From an uncultured Erythrobacter sp. (GTDB lineage Bacteria; Pseudomonadota; Alphaproteobacteria; Sphingomonadales; Sphingomonadaceae), in the NCBI GenBank assembly GCA_947258465.1, contig CAMYIQ010000182.1, positions 1-5,656 of the forward strand: a DNA stretch of 5,656 nucleotides, given 5' to 3'. Made by a program: the position numbers and the translations under genes. Position 1 is the stretch's first letter. The number at the start of each line of letters is the position of its first letter. Positions 5,281 to 5,656 of the stretch are shown piece by piece. The notes under the pieces are model-generated. The model was not told the DNA's origin, did not search any database, and was given only the letters and a program-made list of their open reading frames with translations.

Positions 5281-5656
5281 ATGACACAGACCTTTCCCCT
5301 CCTTCCTTTGCGCGACATCGTGGTCTTTCCGGGCATGGTGGTCCCCCTGTTCGTCGGGCGCGACAAATCGGTGGCCGCCCTTGAGGCGGCCATGGAAGGC
5401 AGCAAGGACATCTTCCTGCTTGCTCAGCTAGATCCCGGTTGCGACGATCCCGAACGGGACGATCTGTTCGATGTCGGTGTGGTCGCGCAGGTCCTGCAGC
5501 TTCTCAAGCTGCCGGACGGAACCGTGCGCGTATTGGTGCAGGGAACCGCAAGGGGCACGCTGGGAGAACTGACGCCGCGGGGTGGGTATGTCGAGGCCGC
5601 GGTATCGATTTCCGATGCCATGACCGCCTCGGGCAGCGAAGTCGTGGCAATGATGC
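5281..5656 (+). CDS. lon: ATP-dependent protease Lon, N-terminal part (3' end outside window)
   Basis: The first 125 residues of Lon, the cytoplasmic AAA+ serine protease that degrades misfolded and regulatory proteins. Only the N-terminal substrate-recognition (LON) domain is visible; the ATPase and Ser-Lys protease domains lie beyond the window (E. coli Lon is 784 residues). Close family matches are FPLLPLRDIVVFPGMVVPLFVGR (5-27), SVAALEAAM (30-38), DDLFDVGVVAQVLQLLKLPDG (60-80) and TVRVLVQG (81-88), mirroring E. coli Lon VLPLRDVVVYPHMVIPLFVGR and LKLPDGTVKVLVEG. The ATG at 5281 is the only reasonable start, since an in-frame TGA stands at 5275-5277. No strong Shine-Dalgarno is visible (GAG at 5276-5278 region only). 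A heat-shock-type promoter candidate lies about 40 bases upstream. The frame is intact to the last base. Confidence 0.96.
   Translation, partial: MTQTFPLLPLRDIVVFPGMVVPLFVGRDKSVAALEAAMEGSKDIFLLAQLDPGCDDPERDDLFDVGVVAQVLQLLKLPDGTVRVLVQGTARGTLGELTPRGGYVEAAVSISDAMTASGSEVVAMM

Noticed and set aside
5099..5287. Upstream extension of the small minus-strand frame to a start at 5287
   Set aside because: It would overlap the lon start and cross the AT-rich regulatory region; the tandem ATGs at 5095/5098 have the ribosome binding site.
1..5656. CRISPR arrays, transposase or phage genes, toxin-antitoxin pairs
   Set aside because: No regularly spaced repeats, no recombinase or transposase motifs and no toxin-antitoxin arrangement could be seen.

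Overview
The window is GC-rich chromosomal DNA (about 62-68% GC in the sampled core genes). The gene content points to an alphaproteobacterium, most likely of the order Sphingomonadales (Erythrobacter/Sphingomonas type). Signs of this are a stand-alone NDUFS4-type complex I accessory subunit, the short form of the SRP RNA, the protein sequence style, and an interspersed palindromic repeat that begins TCATTGCGAG. The order is an inference; I could not run a search.

Layout. Positions 1-1427 hold the 3' part of hrpB, a DEAH-box helicase. Sixteen bases later comes a 92-residue NDUFS4-like complex I subunit (1444-1722). A large palindromic repeat begins at that gene's stop codon (1721-1814). It is followed by the 4.5S/SRP RNA gene ffs (about 1848-1940) with a plausible promoter. 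An acidic 157-residue protein that I do not recognise (1950-2423) starts just behind the RNA gene, and its GC content is clearly below that of its neighbours. Then comes the dnaX-ybaB pair (2467-4290 and 4287-4622, overlapping by ATGA), encoding the clamp-loader gamma/tau subunit and a YbaB/EbfC nucleoid protein. recR, the usual third gene of this cluster, is not here. From 4623 to 5280 there is no plus-strand gene. This stretch contains a perfect 12-bp hairpin, a small minus-strand gene with a good ribosome binding site and a CxxC motif (4898-5098), and an AT-rich divergent regulatory region. lon (ATP-dependent protease) starts at 5281 and runs off the window; a heat-shock-type promoter candidate lies just upstream.

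How it fits together. Most genes are housekeeping functions: RNA helicase, respiration, membrane-protein targeting, replication and proteolysis. They sit in short transcription units rather than one pathway. The only clear translational coupling is dnaX-ybaB.

I do not see an undescribed multi-gene system here. The items most worth a second look are the low-GC orphan gene behind ffs, the small CxxC gene opposite lon, and the palindromic repeat fused to the end of the complex I gene.
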